Notes: a model not told the origin generated them from the sequence alone. A DNA stretch of 64,000 nucleotides from Isoperla grammatica (GCA_945910005.1 OX246745.1:45108822-45172821); one strand, 5' to 3'. Positions 34,138-44,978 are shown, counted from the stretch's first letter. Made by a program: numbers and translations.

Positions 34138-37100
34138 ATGATGCACGTTGATGATGATGATGATGCGATGATGATGGCGGCAGGTGCGGGTGTTGTGAAT
34201 GTGTCGCTCCGTATTTTTATTCTGTTTATAGTGGTAAGAGTCACAATATCAAGTGGCAAAGTGCGACCGTGTGCCGAGTATGTCTATAAATCAAAGTTGT
34301 TTTACGGATCGCCGGTTGAAGACGTGCTCGTGTCGAGTAATTGTCATTTATTAGCGTCAACTCTGTGCTGCAATACTAATACCCAGCGAACTTTTACAAC
34401 GCCCCTCCTGCCGAGATATTTGGGCCGGCCCAAGTCTCGGACATTGAGGCGCCAGCGTCTGGCAAACATGCGTGGGGCGAGTGTGAGGGTGCCGTCCTCG
34501 ATGCTATGTACGGTCACCATGCTGCTAGCGTTAGCTGGGGACGTTCACGTCAACCCGGGTCCAGAGGGTCAAAGTGTGTCTGGTCTCAGCAGCCCTTCTC
34601 ACTCCACTCTTCGAGGGGGCGTGCCGCCCAACCCACCACCAGGCCACGCGGAGCGCCGAGACCACCCGGCGCGCCCCTGCTGTCAAGTGGGCCTTCACCC
34701 CGCAAGCAGAAACCAACGTCAACTGTCATCCCACAACACACGCGCAGTGCAGTGCGAAGACTTGTCAATATATTACATGAATGCGCGAAGCATTGCTAAC
34801 ACCAAACTCCAGGATTTCAATGTACACTTCGCTGACAATAGTGACTTCGACGTTCTCTGTATCTCGGAAACATGGTTAAATGAAAACAATTTTGACAATG
34901 AAATAGTAGATGATAGCCAGTATTCTCTGTACCGCAGGGACAGACAAAATAAAAGGGGCGGGGGCGTGCTAATAGCCGTAAATAGCCAGATACCATCAAA
35001 ACGCCGCGAGGATCTCGAAACGGAACTCTGTGAAATCGTATGGACTCAAGTTGAAGTAAGCAAGAACTCTAACTTATTTGTGGGTTGTGTTTACCTACCA
35101 CCACCTCCATCACTACAACTTATGGAGGACCTACAATCATCCTTGTCCAGGGTCCACAGTGAACTTCGCCCCCATGACAACATCCTTCTGTGCGGCGATT
35201 TCAATTTACCTCAGGTAACATGGGCCCCTTATCAAGACAATCCTTATCATCTCCAACCAGCTGGCAATGCGAGCTCACAAGCTGTACTGGCATTTCACGA
35301 GCTGTTGAGTGAATTCAGCTTAATCCAAACAAACCCAATCCCTTCATGTAACAACAACTTTCTCGATCTTATTCTTTTCAATAATCCAGACATTCCCATC
35401 TCGGTTAGTGACACGGAGCGAGCAGTTAACTCAGATCACCTGGCCCTCGCTACCAACATCAAATTTCCAAAAAACCCTGTCAATCACAAACAAATTACCA
35501 GGCTCAGGTACAACTGGAGGAGAACCGATTGCAAGTTGTTGTTGGACAGACTAGAGGCGAGCAGTTGGGGGGCCATGGAGCGCTGTAAACAAGACGTCAA
35601 CGAACTATGCGCTGCATTCTATGAAAATCTTCTGGACATAATCGACAGAACGGTACCAAGAATGAAAGTAAACCCCGCGAAATATCCGCCGTGGTTCGAT
35701 AGTGAAACCATAAAGCACCTTCAAAGCAAAAATCGCGCCCATAAGTCTTGGAAGCGATCGGGCCTCGGCTGCGACAAAATAGAATATCAATGGAAACGTT
35801 CACAATTTAAAAAACTCAAAGCATGCAAGCATAAAGAATACCTCCGAAAAATTGACTCCAACATTGCATCAAGTCCAAAACAATTATGGAGCTTTGTACG
35901 TCACAAAACACGTACCAGGCGCATACCCATCGAAGTCGAGTTGAATGGGAGACGATCACAGAACATTAACACCTGCTGTGAACTTTTTTCTGAATTCTTC
36001 AAGACAACGTTTCGCCCTCTTACTAACAATAAGCCAGACCTATCTCAAATCCCTCAATATTCCAATGAATCACTGTCAGAGCTGTCCATCTCTAGCTACG
36101 AGGTAGAGGAATGTCTACGGAAGCTGGACAATACCAAGTCACCCGGACCAGACAAAATACCTATCAATATAATTAAATATTGCAGACGAGCCCTCGCTAA
36201 GCCGCTCACCAAAATATTCAATCTATCGCTATCAACGGGAACTTTTCCATCGAGATGGAAACATGCAAACATTACCCCTGTCTTGAAAAAGGGCAGCAAA
36301 GGTAACGTTTCCAATTACAGACCGATTTCCTTGCTTCCTGTTTTTTCAAAGGTATTCGAAAATCTAATACACAAAAGAATTTCAAGTTTCGTTTCCAAAC
36401 ACATCGCCACAGAACAACATGGCTTCATGAAGAAAAGTTCAACGGTAACGAACCTTGCTGCTTACACTCATTCCATCGCGACACACATCAACAACGGCGT
36501 TCAAGTTGACTCTATCTACACAGACTTCAGCAAAGCTTTCGACAGCGTGAATCACGAGCTACTGCTTGCGAAGCTGAAGGGGTTCGGTATCTGTGGGAAA
36601 CTCTACGATCTACTCGCGAGCTACCTCAGCGACAGGACTCAGTCTGTAACAATCAGCGAGGGCGTCTCATCTCCTGTTCGCGTCACATCCGGGGTGCCAC
36701 AGGGCTCGATCTTGGGACCATTAATGTTTACACTATTTGTCAACGATATACCAAAGTGCCTCAAATCAAGCTCGTGCCTCATGTACGCAGATGACCTTAA
36801 AATATTCCGACCCATCCGCAATGAACGTGAGTGTGCGCTGCTGCAAGCCGACCTCAATGCCCTTGCTAACTGATGTACCATATGGAAACTGGACCTCAAC
36901 ATAGGAAAGTGTAACTCAATTACGTTTACAAACAAGAAAAAACATTTCATAACTTTTGTGTATAAACTCAATGGCAAGGCTCTCGCTACACTGAGCGCAG
37001 TGAAGGATCTCGGCTTATTCATTACAAGTGACCTGACTTTCAACAAACACTTGTCACACATCAAACCCAAAGCACTTAAACTACTCGGATTCGTAAAAAG

Positions 37101-37632
37101 AAATTGCAAGAAGGACTTTTCAATCCCAACCATGCGACGGCTGTACGTTACTCTGATAAGGCCTCACCTTGATTACGCTAGTACAATATACAATCCACAC
37201 CATGTGACAAGCATCGCAAATCTGGAGCGTGTTCAGCAGTGTTTTATAAAATTTATCTGTTTCAAAAAGGGTGTAACATACCATAGGCGTAATTATTTAT
37301 CATTGTGTGAAGAAAATAACTTGGTGACGTTAAGTGATAGGCGCAAGTTCAGTGACCTAGTATTTCTTTATAAAATTGTCAATAACTTTACAGATACCAA
37401 CCTCTTGGAACACATTAACTATCATGTACCCACGAGATCCACTAGGAAAAACTCTACATTCTACGTACCTAGAAGCCGCATAGACATGCATAAATATTCT
37501 TGTTTAAACCGAATACAAAATTTGTACAATACACTAACCAATGACACACACATTGATATAGATATACACAATATCACAGTTGAAAATTACAAATTAGCGA
37601 TACAACTTGCGATATCTAATGTAAATGCCTAG
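34138..37632 (+). pseudogene. LINE ORF2 (endonuclease-reverse transcriptase), single in-frame TGA
   Basis: One frame of 1165 codons is broken only by TGA at 36871-36873, where the context (ALAN-stop-CTIWKLDLN) suggests a former tryptophan. In order: a hydrophobic stretch and GDVHVNPGP at 134-142, a 2A-like motif; apurinic endonuclease motifs YMNARS, CISETWL, LCGDFNLP and NSDHLAL; reverse transcriptase blocks KSPGPDKIP, NYRPISLLPV, TDFSKAFDSVN (A), SGVPQGSILGPL (B) and LMYADDLK (C); and a C-terminal domain to 37632. The protein would nick DNA and prime reverse transcription of its own RNA. It fits the CR1/L2/jockey group, where NPGP-ending leaders are known. The stop probably makes this copy inactive. 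Confidence 0.92.
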
Positions 37633-37880
37633 ATACACACACACACGCATACACATACACACACTCACACTCGCACACTTCTACATATTCACTATATTTT
37701 ATCACAGGTTTAGTTATAGTTAGTACATAGTATATTACAGTTAGCAAGCTAGTTTATTTAGTAGTTGTTAGTTATTACTTTATTTAGCTTAGTTTTAGAC
37801 CTATTGTTTAAGTATATTATATTGCACTTGTGGGACTTGAGTCCTGTTGTCAATAAATAATAAATAATAATAATAATAAT
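34138..37880 (+). mobile_element. Near-complete non-LTR retrotransposon with 2A-like motif
   Basis: The element includes endonuclease, reverse transcriptase and a 3' end with (CA)n, then AATAAATAATAA and a (TAA)n tail (37850-37882). The 5' boundary is uncertain; the frame is open from 34138, but the first about 110 residues (poly-Asp from GATGAT repeats) may not be translated. Confidence 0.88.
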
Positions 37881-37882
37881 AA

Positions 37883-38149
37883 TATATTCTACGGCGGTAC
37901 GCACAATAAAGTGTGTGTTGGGGACTACAACTAGATCGCAAGATGATATTTCGAAGCAAGCGGGCCTAGTAGGGTCCAAGCAGGTGGTCTGCCAGGTGTC
38001 AAATGTGAGGTTAGGTTAGTCATTTCTCTCCGGAAACAAAATATTGCCTAATAATTCATGAATATCATTCCTGCCGTTTTTCCGCGTCCATAAATACCCC
38101 ATTTATTACGATTTATATCTGAAAACCATTTTAAATACAGTTTGAAAAT
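37883..38149. other. Upstream region of zinc-finger gene, no gene seen
   Basis: No recognised elements. It lies directly upstream of a MITE fragment and the first coding exon found; the promoter and any 5' exon are not identified. Confidence 0.35.
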
Positions 38150-38352
38150 TGTTAGTACATCTCTAACGAAACGCTAAGACAGACCTAGGCGTGTCCTAAC
38201 TTAGGACGTCTTTACAATGTCCTAGCACTGAGCACTTTGGAGAATAGCGCCTAAAATTTTTCGAGAATAGCAATCACGTGACTTTTTCACTTTAAGACGT
38301 CCTAACTTAGGACGTCTTAGCAGTTAGGCACCTTCGTGAATCCGGGCCCAGG
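38150..38352. mobile_element. MITE end (GGATTCACGAAGG family), inverted
   Basis: Ends with TTAGGCACCTTCGTGAATCC followed by GGGCCCAGG, the inverse of the start at 28851. It has internal AACTTAGGACGTCTTA palindromes. It could be a separate truncated copy or the other end of a 9.5-kb unit. Confidence 0.55.
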
Positions 38353-38426
38353 ACTACATATGTGCCATACCATAACCTTATGAATCAAGGAGCTTGTATT
38401 TACCAGTAAATATTATTTTCAGAAAA

Positions 38427-39065
38427 ATGATGGAAGATAAGGATCCAGTCCCGAAACAGCCTCAGGTAAATGGTAACCAGGAAGTTACTGAAGTGTCTTT
38501 AGGGATATCAGAAAATGGCCTAGATTCGAGTTGCTCCGATGCAGATAGTTCCGGTAGTAGCTTTCGTCTATATTTGGAGCCGTCTTCAGATGAGTTGGAC
38601 TCGATAGACAAGCCTGGCCCATCTGATGAAGGCCTTGCTATAAAACATGGGATAGCTATACAGACGGACAAGCCTGGCCCATCTGTTGAAGGCCTTGCTA
38701 TAAAACATGGGATAGCTATACAGATGGACAAGCCTGGCCCATCTGATGAAGAGCTTGCTGTGAATCACAAGCCTGGCCCATCTGATAAAGAGCTTGCTGT
38801 GAATCACAAGCCTGGCCCATCTGATGAAGAGCTTGCTGTGAATCACAAGCCTAGCCCATCTGATGAAGGGCTTGAGAAGAGACCTAGACGTACGTCGAGC
38901 CGGACGAAAGAAGTCTCGTCCAACAACCCTGGACCGACGCTATGGACCGGGCGGTCGAGGTCATCTCGACCGAGGAAGATGTATCCGTGCCCGGTACCCG
39001 GTTGTAAGCTCACCTTTGACAGGTCGTCTCGTCTAGAAGCACATTCGTACGCCCATACGGGGCAG
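38427..39065 (+). CDS. TFIIIA-like C2H2 zinc-finger protein, exon with start codon
   Basis: The exon follows an acceptor (TATTATTTTCAG, 38411-38422) and starts with ATG at 38427, so an untranslated exon lies upstream. It encodes 213 residues: an acidic, serine-rich N-terminus; coding tandem repeats (two 20-residue units DKPGPSDEGLAIKHG..., then 13-residue KPGPSDEELAVNH units, 38607-38870); a basic patch; and finger 1 at 186-210 (C-x4-C-x12-H-x3-H). The donor is CAG|GTAATT, phase 0. Later fingers, including the short sixth-like finger and the RxVxxCP...EGC start of the next, resemble transcription factor IIIA, which binds 5S rRNA genes and 5S RNA. The long acidic N-terminus is not typical, so the orthology is inferred. 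Confidence 0.8.
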
Positions 39066-39690
39066 GTAATTTACATTTTCTATTTAATAGTATAACTTTG
39101 TGTGTGTTCTGAACTGTTAAAAACTAAGCTAATGATCTCGATATGCCTTAAATATCAAGTTATGTACATTTAGATTCTTACGTTTACATAGCATTTTACA
39201 TTAAATGAGGTAGGTACTCAGCTAATTTTGCAGTAATTTTGCTAATTTTGGTTGTAGAGCTTCAATTAAAAACATACTGCAATCCCACGCCTACAGCACC
39301 CCTGCAGCATCCCTAACATCCCTAGTTATTTCTTTGAATTTTTTTTTGTGTGGAGACGAAAACTTAATTTTTGTGATCTGGAGGGGTGTTACGTTTAAAA
39401 GCGAAAATTTTAGGAAAATAAACATTTACAACACTAAACGTTTTCTCTCAGCCCTATTATAATGTTCTTATGAAATGCTCTTTGTTTTTATAAGAGTTCA
39501 TGTTTACAAAGAATGTGAGATAGTGTTTTGGTTAGACGTCAGCAAGTCAAATACTCAAATAGGCGACTCATCTGTCAATGCGGTTTTTGTGTGGTGTTGA
39601 TCCAGAGTACAATAGACAGTAGCCATATTTCCACTGTGTATGATTGATAACCTATGTAATTTAGGCACAATTGTTTTTTATTTGTTTAAG
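39066..39690. other. Zinc-finger gene intron
   Basis: AT-rich intron with GT...AG ends (GTAATT, TTTGTTTAAG) and no other feature. Confidence 0.7.
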
Positions 39691-39818
39691 CGGTCGTTCA
39701 AATGTTCGAGCGATGGCTGTACCCTCAGTTACACATACAAGGCACATTTGGTCCGCCACATGAAGGAGGTTCACGAGAAAATTAAAAAAACAACAGTAAA
39801 GAAACCGTTGTGCGCAAG
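39691..39818 (+). CDS. TFIIIA-like zinc-finger protein, second coding exon
   Basis: Residues 214-255 plus two bases. Finger 2 (216-241, C-x4-C-x12-H-x4-H, FKCSSDGCTLSY...) follows finger 1 through HTGQ-RSFKC, the standard linker position, which supports the phase-0 junction. It continues with a lysine-rich linker and ends GCAAG|GTGGGT, phase 2. Confidence 0.85.
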
Positions 39819-39971
39819 GTGGGTGAATTATTAATTTTGTACAGGTTTAGCTTGAGAACCATTCTGTGTTGGGTCTTCCTACAACCCTGTGTCTTGTGGA
39901 TTCCATGTTATTCCACAAACATTTCCGTGTCATAGTCGATGCTTTATTCCTTCCCCAATCCTACATAGGCC

Positions 39972-40048
39972 TATGTATGTATGTATGTATGTATGTATGT
40001 ATGTATGTATGTATGTATGTATGTACATATGTATGTATTGTATGTATG
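39972..40048. repeat. (TATG)n microsatellite, short
   Basis: About 55 bp of TATG, then a broken copy (ACATATGTATGTATTG). Confidence 0.95.
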
Positions 40049-40121
40049 TAAATCAAGGGTAAAGCAGAACATGTCTTTACTACAGTTGCCATTTGATGTG
40101 AGTTTTAATATTGGTAATCAA

Positions 40122-40917
40122 TAGGGATGTCAAACGATTAAATTATTATAATCGATAATCGAATTCACTTTCACCTCCATAATCGATTATTAATCGATTT
40201 TAATCGTTTTGTTAAATGTCGGTATAGTAGCAAGTTTCTTCGAAACTTCGGTCTGGTTTCGGTTAGTTTGAATTGCCCGCGCAAGCCACGAGTTCGCAAT
40301 TCGACTTCTTTTCGACTACCGATATATTTTACGTCACGGAGTATTTTTGTTATGTTCTGTCCAAGATTTCGACGGTAATTTCTGTCCTAGTTAGGCCTGA
40401 AGGGCTATAGTTATTCACTTCCCGTTTTTTTTTAACGAACAAGTAATTAAGTATGCTGAATATGCGTCGTAATATTATTATTTTCATGTGAAGCGGAATT
40501 AAAATTTACGTGATGTGAACTAGAAATCGTAGCGACTTTTCTAACCTTACTTCTCTTGTTATATGTGAACAAACATAACTCGTATTTTTATAGATCGTAG
40601 GCGTCGAATGCTGGGTCTAGGGTAGGCGACTAGACACAGCTATTCAAAATATGACTGGAAATTCGGCTCAAATTATGACGCAAAGTTATGCTGTTGCTGT
40701 TCTTAGGCCTAGGCCTAGGCCTACTGTAAATGAAACTGAGCAATAGCGATGCTAGCGCTAGCGCTCGCGCTCGCGCTCGAATAGGCGGCAGATCTTGAGA
40801 ACTAAATTTAAAAAAGCGCGAAAATTTAAAATCGATTTTTTTAAAATAATCGATTAATCGTTTTCGATTAATAATCGATTAATCGAATCGATTTAATCGT
40901 AATCGTTGACATCCCTA
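40122..40917. mobile_element. hAT-like element with perfect 8-bp duplication
   Basis: Ends TAGGGATGTCAAACGATTA and TAATCGTTGACATCCCTA-type inverted repeats, with AATCGATTA-rich subterminal palindromes. The flanks are GTAATCAA at 40114-40121 and 40918-40925. No transposase. It lies in an intron of the zinc-finger gene. Confidence 0.92.
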
Positions 40918-40925
40918 GTAATCAA

Positions 40926-41484
40926 TAATCATCCATGTATAATCTATTATTGATCAATAGAGGTACCTGATTTTCGCGAGACGCGATAGCGCGAAAAATA
41001 AAATATATGTTTTTTTTGCCAAATGTTCATGTTTTATGCTAATTGAAACCGTTTGCAATTGGTTTTGAACCACGAAATAAAACGAAATTAATTTTATGCC
41101 ACGAAATATGGAGTTTTCAGTTCAAAACACGAAATATCTGCAAAATCAGATCAAAGCCCGTATATCTACTTTCAAGGTAAAATTCAGATGCCAATTTTAG
41201 TTTACTCCTTGTTCCCGTAGCAGCCTTGGATTTCGTAAAAGAAGAGTCGATAGAGAAGTCCACTTCTTTATCGACTCTGGCTCACAATAGAATGCATTGT
41301 AAATTGCGGAGAGTGGGACTTCGACGAACTAATACGCCCGTCGATAAAATCGATCTTTCGCGTGTTTTCTCTCAAACAGTCGAAGTCGAATACATCCACG
41401 GTCGATGGTGTCACTTTGTTTGTTAAGACAAGACGTCAATTAGTGTGCTCTACAAATCGTTCCATATTTTGTAAGAAAATGGGT
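40926..41484. other. Intronic DNA, no gene seen
   Basis: No domain found. The open frame at 41226-41426 lacks recognisable content. Confidence 0.4.
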
Positions 41485-41498
41485 TAAGTTCCCATAAC

Positions 41499-41848
41499 AA
41501 TATTTGATCACGAGAGGGAGTTTGCGAAGGAAGGTTTTTACGTTTCGGATAAAGTTGAAAAAATCCTCATGTGCCGATATTGTAACATGAGAATAGACTG
41601 GGCTCGGCGGGACACGTGTGTAAAGCACTGCTCGCTTAGCAGCGTGCATAAAAGGAAGAAGGAAGAGGCCGGGAACGCTAAACAGACAACTATTGAAACT
41701 TAATTCGCATCTGGAAGTCAAGCCACAATAGAAAAAAAAAGAGTTTATAAATGCGACTTGCAAGGCATTCTTGCAGAGCAACATCCCACTTCAAAAATTG
41801 GATTCACCCCCCCTCAGAACATGGATGAACACCTACATGAAAGGTAAG
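41499..41848 (+). pseudogene. BED-type zinc finger (CGGBP1/hAT N-terminus-like), broken
   Basis: The plus-strand frame reads REFAKEGFYVSDK and then MCRYCNMRIDWARRDTCVKH...VHKRKKEE, a C-x2-C...H finger of the BED type. It resembles the N-terminal finger of CGGBP1 and of hAT transposases. An in-frame TAA follows at about 41701, after TTIET; the reading then stays open (SGSQATIEKKRVYKCDLQGI) to a possible donor GAAAG|GTAAGG at 41847. It could be a decayed hAT or a small domesticated gene. No downstream exon was identified. Confidence 0.5.
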
Positions 41849-42426
41849 GCCTTTCCTGACTTACATCTTGTCATAAATATAAGCCAAAAGTGAAGGGAAG
41901 ATTGTTCTAGGCCCATTAATTCTAGGCTTAGCTAGGCTAGGCCAAACCTTAACCGGTACAAAAATTAGCCTAGGCCCTAGGCCTAGTACAAGGCCTAAGC
42001 CCGAGATAGGCAGGCCTAAGTTGACTAAATGCTAGGCCAAGTCCATCTAAATAAGGAAAGCCTGGGCTTAGCTAGTGTACAAAGTAGGCCTAACCAGGTG
42101 TATGAACTAAACATGTATGCCTAAGCCTAGGCCTAGTTCATTTAAGTTCCTAGATCTAGGGCCTATTTAGCCTAACATCATCATGTTATGCAGAAACAAA
42201 TAGGCCTAGGCCTAGTCTAGACCCAGAGTAGACCCTGTTAGAAATACTTTTGCCAAAACATATGCATGTGCCAAATATATGACAGGCTTAGGCCCTAGAT
42301 CAGTTCATTTCATTATAACTATAGCATGGGCCTCCTAAGTCAAACAAAAGCATCAGCTAGGCCTAATCAGAACTTGTTCTTTGTTTAGGTGCTGGGAATT
42401 TGCCTAATGCGGACACTATGCGGTAG
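41849..42426. repeat. TAGGCCTA-rich intronic DNA
   Basis: 41925-42225 is dense in CTAGGCCTAGG and TAGGCCTA words. No coding sequence. Confidence 0.6.
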
Positions 42427-42758
42427 GGTGGGTCGAAAAAGTCGTTTTTTCGCGTATCAAATTCTAATAGTACTCGAAAGTTGTGTATTTGCATGCTTAT
42501 CAACGGAAAAATATTGAAAAAAATCATAACTTGGATCTTCAGTTCGCGCAAAGGGCCTAAAGTTAGGAACAAAAATAGAAAATATAGGAAATAAATTTTC
42601 GAGTGTCGAATTCTAATAGGGCTCAAAAGTTGTGTATTTTCATGCTCATCAATGGAAAAAAATTGAAAAAAATCATAGCTTGGATCATCAGTTCGCACAA
42701 AGTGCCTAAATTTTAGAAAAAATGCAAGATAAACACCAAATCTTGGGTTTACGCTCTA
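42427..42758. repeat. 330-bp dispersed dimeric repeat, copy 1
   Basis: Starts AGGGTGGGTCGAAAAAGTCG. It contains two related halves of about 165 bp, each with AAATTCTAATAG or GAATTCTAATAG, AAAGTTGTGTATTT and ATCATAACTTGGATC-type words. A second, closely matching copy in the same orientation is at 52158-52491. No terminal inverted repeat was recognised. Confidence 0.85.
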
Positions 42759-42760
42759 AA

Positions 42761-44700
42761 TATATATATATATAGCCAATAACAGCACACCAGGCTAGGT
42801 ATAAATGAATGGACACACCGGAGAGGAAACCATTCGGTTCTCAGCCTCTGAAACCAACGGATTATCCTGAAGATGGCAAATGCGATTTTGCCGAAACGTC
42901 GAGACAATGACAATGGCCCATTTCTGGGCCAGCAACCAGTGTCTAGAGAGCAAGTTACGTGGACAGCAACCCGAGAACCTAGTACTACATATATATATAC
43001 CATCACCATCAACCCTTTGTTAGCCAACTGGAGTCACACATTAAAGATACCTTCGATTTTCTCGAAAAGCTCCGAACGATTGATACCCCACTCCCGGCAA
43101 ACACCATCATGGCCACAGTGGACGTTACGTCGCTCTACACCAACATCCCCACCACGGGGGGACTGAGGGCTATGGAGCATTACCTTGACAAACGGCCACC
43201 CGGGACCAAACCGAGCACCCAGTTCCTGGTACAACTGGCGTTAAGGGTGCTCGGAATGAACAACTTCCGGTTCATGGACCGGCACTATTTACAGATTAGT
43301 GGTACCGCGATGGGCACCCGTATGGCCCCATCGTACGCTAACCTGTTTATGGGAAAAGTGGAAACAGACTTCCTCGGCAAACGAGCCCTACTCCCCCTGT
43401 GCTGGTTACGTTTCATTGACGATATCTTCCTAATTTGGACTCATGGGGCTGACGAACTGGAGGTGTTCCTCAGTGACCTCAACATCACATCGCCACTGAA
43501 GTTCACATGGCATACTTCCCCACATCAAGTGACGTTCATGGACGTAGACATCACCCTCAATGCTGGTCTAATCAGCACCAAGGTCCACTTTAAACCGACC
43601 AACAGCCTACAGTACCTGCACCAAGACAGTTGTCATCCCACTTACACTAAAAGTGCTCTGCCCTATTCTCTGGCCGTGCGTGGCCAAAGAATTTGCTCAG
43701 ATCCAAAGGACTTGGCTGCGTACTGCGATAAAATCACTACGGCGTTCGTCAACCGAGGCTACCAACGTGACCAAGTCCGGCAGAGAATGAGTAGGACCAG
43801 ACCGGCACAAGTGAACGAGCCCCAAGTCAACAACAACATAATCCCTCTCATTACACAGTGGTACCCAGGCCTAAGTGCTCTCAATGGCGTCATCAAGAGG
43901 GCCGTAGAAATACTCAAAGCCTCTCCCAAGACGAAGAACCTAGCGGCGTCAATACCCAGAGTCACTTTCAAGCGTCCCCCCAATCTGGGCAACGTGCTTG
44001 TCAACAGAGACCCCTCAACCAACACCGAGAGGGAGGTTATCCAGCCGGCAGGATCCTATCCTTGCCAGAGACCTAGATGCAAGACTTGCAGAATGAATCC
44101 TCCTGCCACCAACTTCACTGCTCGGGCCACGGGCGTCATATATCCCATTCGAGGGCACAATACATGCGAAACAGAGAATGTGGTATACCAACTGGACTGC
44201 AAGCACTGCCCGGCCGAGTATGTGGGCCTGACTACTAACCACCTGAGTCAGAGGATGACAGGACACAGGCAGTCCATCACACTGCAAGATGAAGAAAAAC
44301 CTGTGGCGAGACATGCTATGTCACACAATCTTGGACTTGAGAGCTGCTTTAACACCAAAGTCATCAAGGCCCTGCCTAGAAGCTGTCTCGCCAGTGACCT
44401 CAGACGGTGGGAACAAGCCCATATCGCGGTAACCCTGTCTCGAGACCCTCCCAATCTCAACATCAGGTAGCCCCGCCCCCCACCGCCTTCCTTACCCCAC
44501 CCCCAACAGCACTGGTGTTCAACCATTGTATATACTGTAAATAGTTTTAGTTTAAGCATTCTCCTTCTGGTGACCAAGACCGAAGCGTCGAAACGTCCAG
44601 AAGTTTTTGTGTTGTGTTTTTTTGTTTGTTTTGTGTCATCTACGCTACGCAGTCTGCCAAATGGTTTCAGGTAAGCTGTTGGCTCCTATCCTTCTTTCCC
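42761..44700 (+). mobile_element. Penelope-like retroelement, 5'-truncated body between terminal repeats
   Basis: A terminal-repeat-like leader (42761-43020, after a TA microsatellite) runs directly into a truncated reading frame. After the stop, a second terminal segment carries GTCGAAACGTCC (44585-44600) and CAGGTAAGCTGTTGGC, ending at an (AT)n run. This leader-plus-truncated-body layout is usual for the group. Confidence 0.88.
43025..44470 (+). CDS. Penelope reverse transcriptase-GIY-YIG endonuclease, 5'-truncated
   Basis: The frame is open without a stop from about 43025 to TAG at 44470. Reverse transcriptase motifs are DVTSLYTNIP (motif A, about 43118), GTAMGTRMAPSYANLFM (motif B) and RFIDDIFLIW (motif C, catalytic DD). 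A cysteine cluster CQRPRCKTC leads to the nuclease: VVYQLDCKHCPAEYVGLT (GIY-YIG core), then SQRMTGHR with the catalytic arginine, and the C-terminus RDPPNLNIR. Penelope proteins reverse-transcribe their RNA using a target end cut by the GIY-YIG domain. The N-terminal palm/fingers part is missing, so this copy cannot be complete. The other Penelope pieces here share its C-terminus. Confidence 0.92.
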   Translation, partial: QLESHIKDTFDFLEKLRTIDTPLPANTIMATVDVTSLYTNIPTTGGLRAMEHYLDKRPPGTKPSTQFLVQLALRVLGMNNFRFMDRHYLQISGTAMGTRMAPSYANLFMGKVETDFLGKRALLPLCWLRFIDDIFLIWTHGADELEVFLSDLNITSPLKFTWHTSPHQVTFMDVDITLNAGLISTKVHFKPTNSLQYLHQDSCHPTYTKSALPYSLAVRGQRICSDPKDLAAYCDKITTAFVNRGYQRDQVRQRMSRTRPAQVNEPQVNNNIIPLITQWYPGLSALNGVIKRAVEILKASPKTKNLAASIPRVTFKRPPNLGNVLVNRDPSTNTEREVIQPAGSYPCQRPRCKTCRMNPPATNFTARATGVIYPIRGHNTCETENVVYQLDCKHCPAEYVGLTTNHLSQRMTGHRQSITLQDEEKPVARHAMSHNLGLESCFNTKVIKALPRSCLASDLRRWEQAHIAVTLSRDPPNLNIR

Positions 44701-44703
44701 TCT

Positions 44704-44740
<37 letters not shown>

Positions 44741-44743
<3 letters not shown>

Positions 44744-44978
44744 AAATTATAAATACCACGGGTTGTTACGTCACGTTTACTGCACTTACTTGTCATATTG
44801 GTCGACGTTTCTGAGCAACGTATGTGCTCTGTCCTCAGGACACTATTTCACTGTGACATACACAGTGACATCCTAGTGTCCTGAGGACAGAGCACATACG
44901 TTGCTCAGAAACGTCAACCAATATGACAAGTAAGTGCAGTAAACGTGACGTAACAACCCGTGGTATTTATAATTTTAA
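44741..44978. mobile_element. Foldback between TA microsatellites (Penelope-like terminal repeat)
   Basis: Arms 44741-44846 and 44875-44978 are near-perfect reverse complements with an internal CACTGTGACATACACAGTG hairpin, bounded by (AT)n runs at 44710-44738 and 45012-45033. Each arm contains CTGAGGAC...GCTCAGAAACGTC, similar to the other Penelope terminal segments. Confidence 0.7.
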
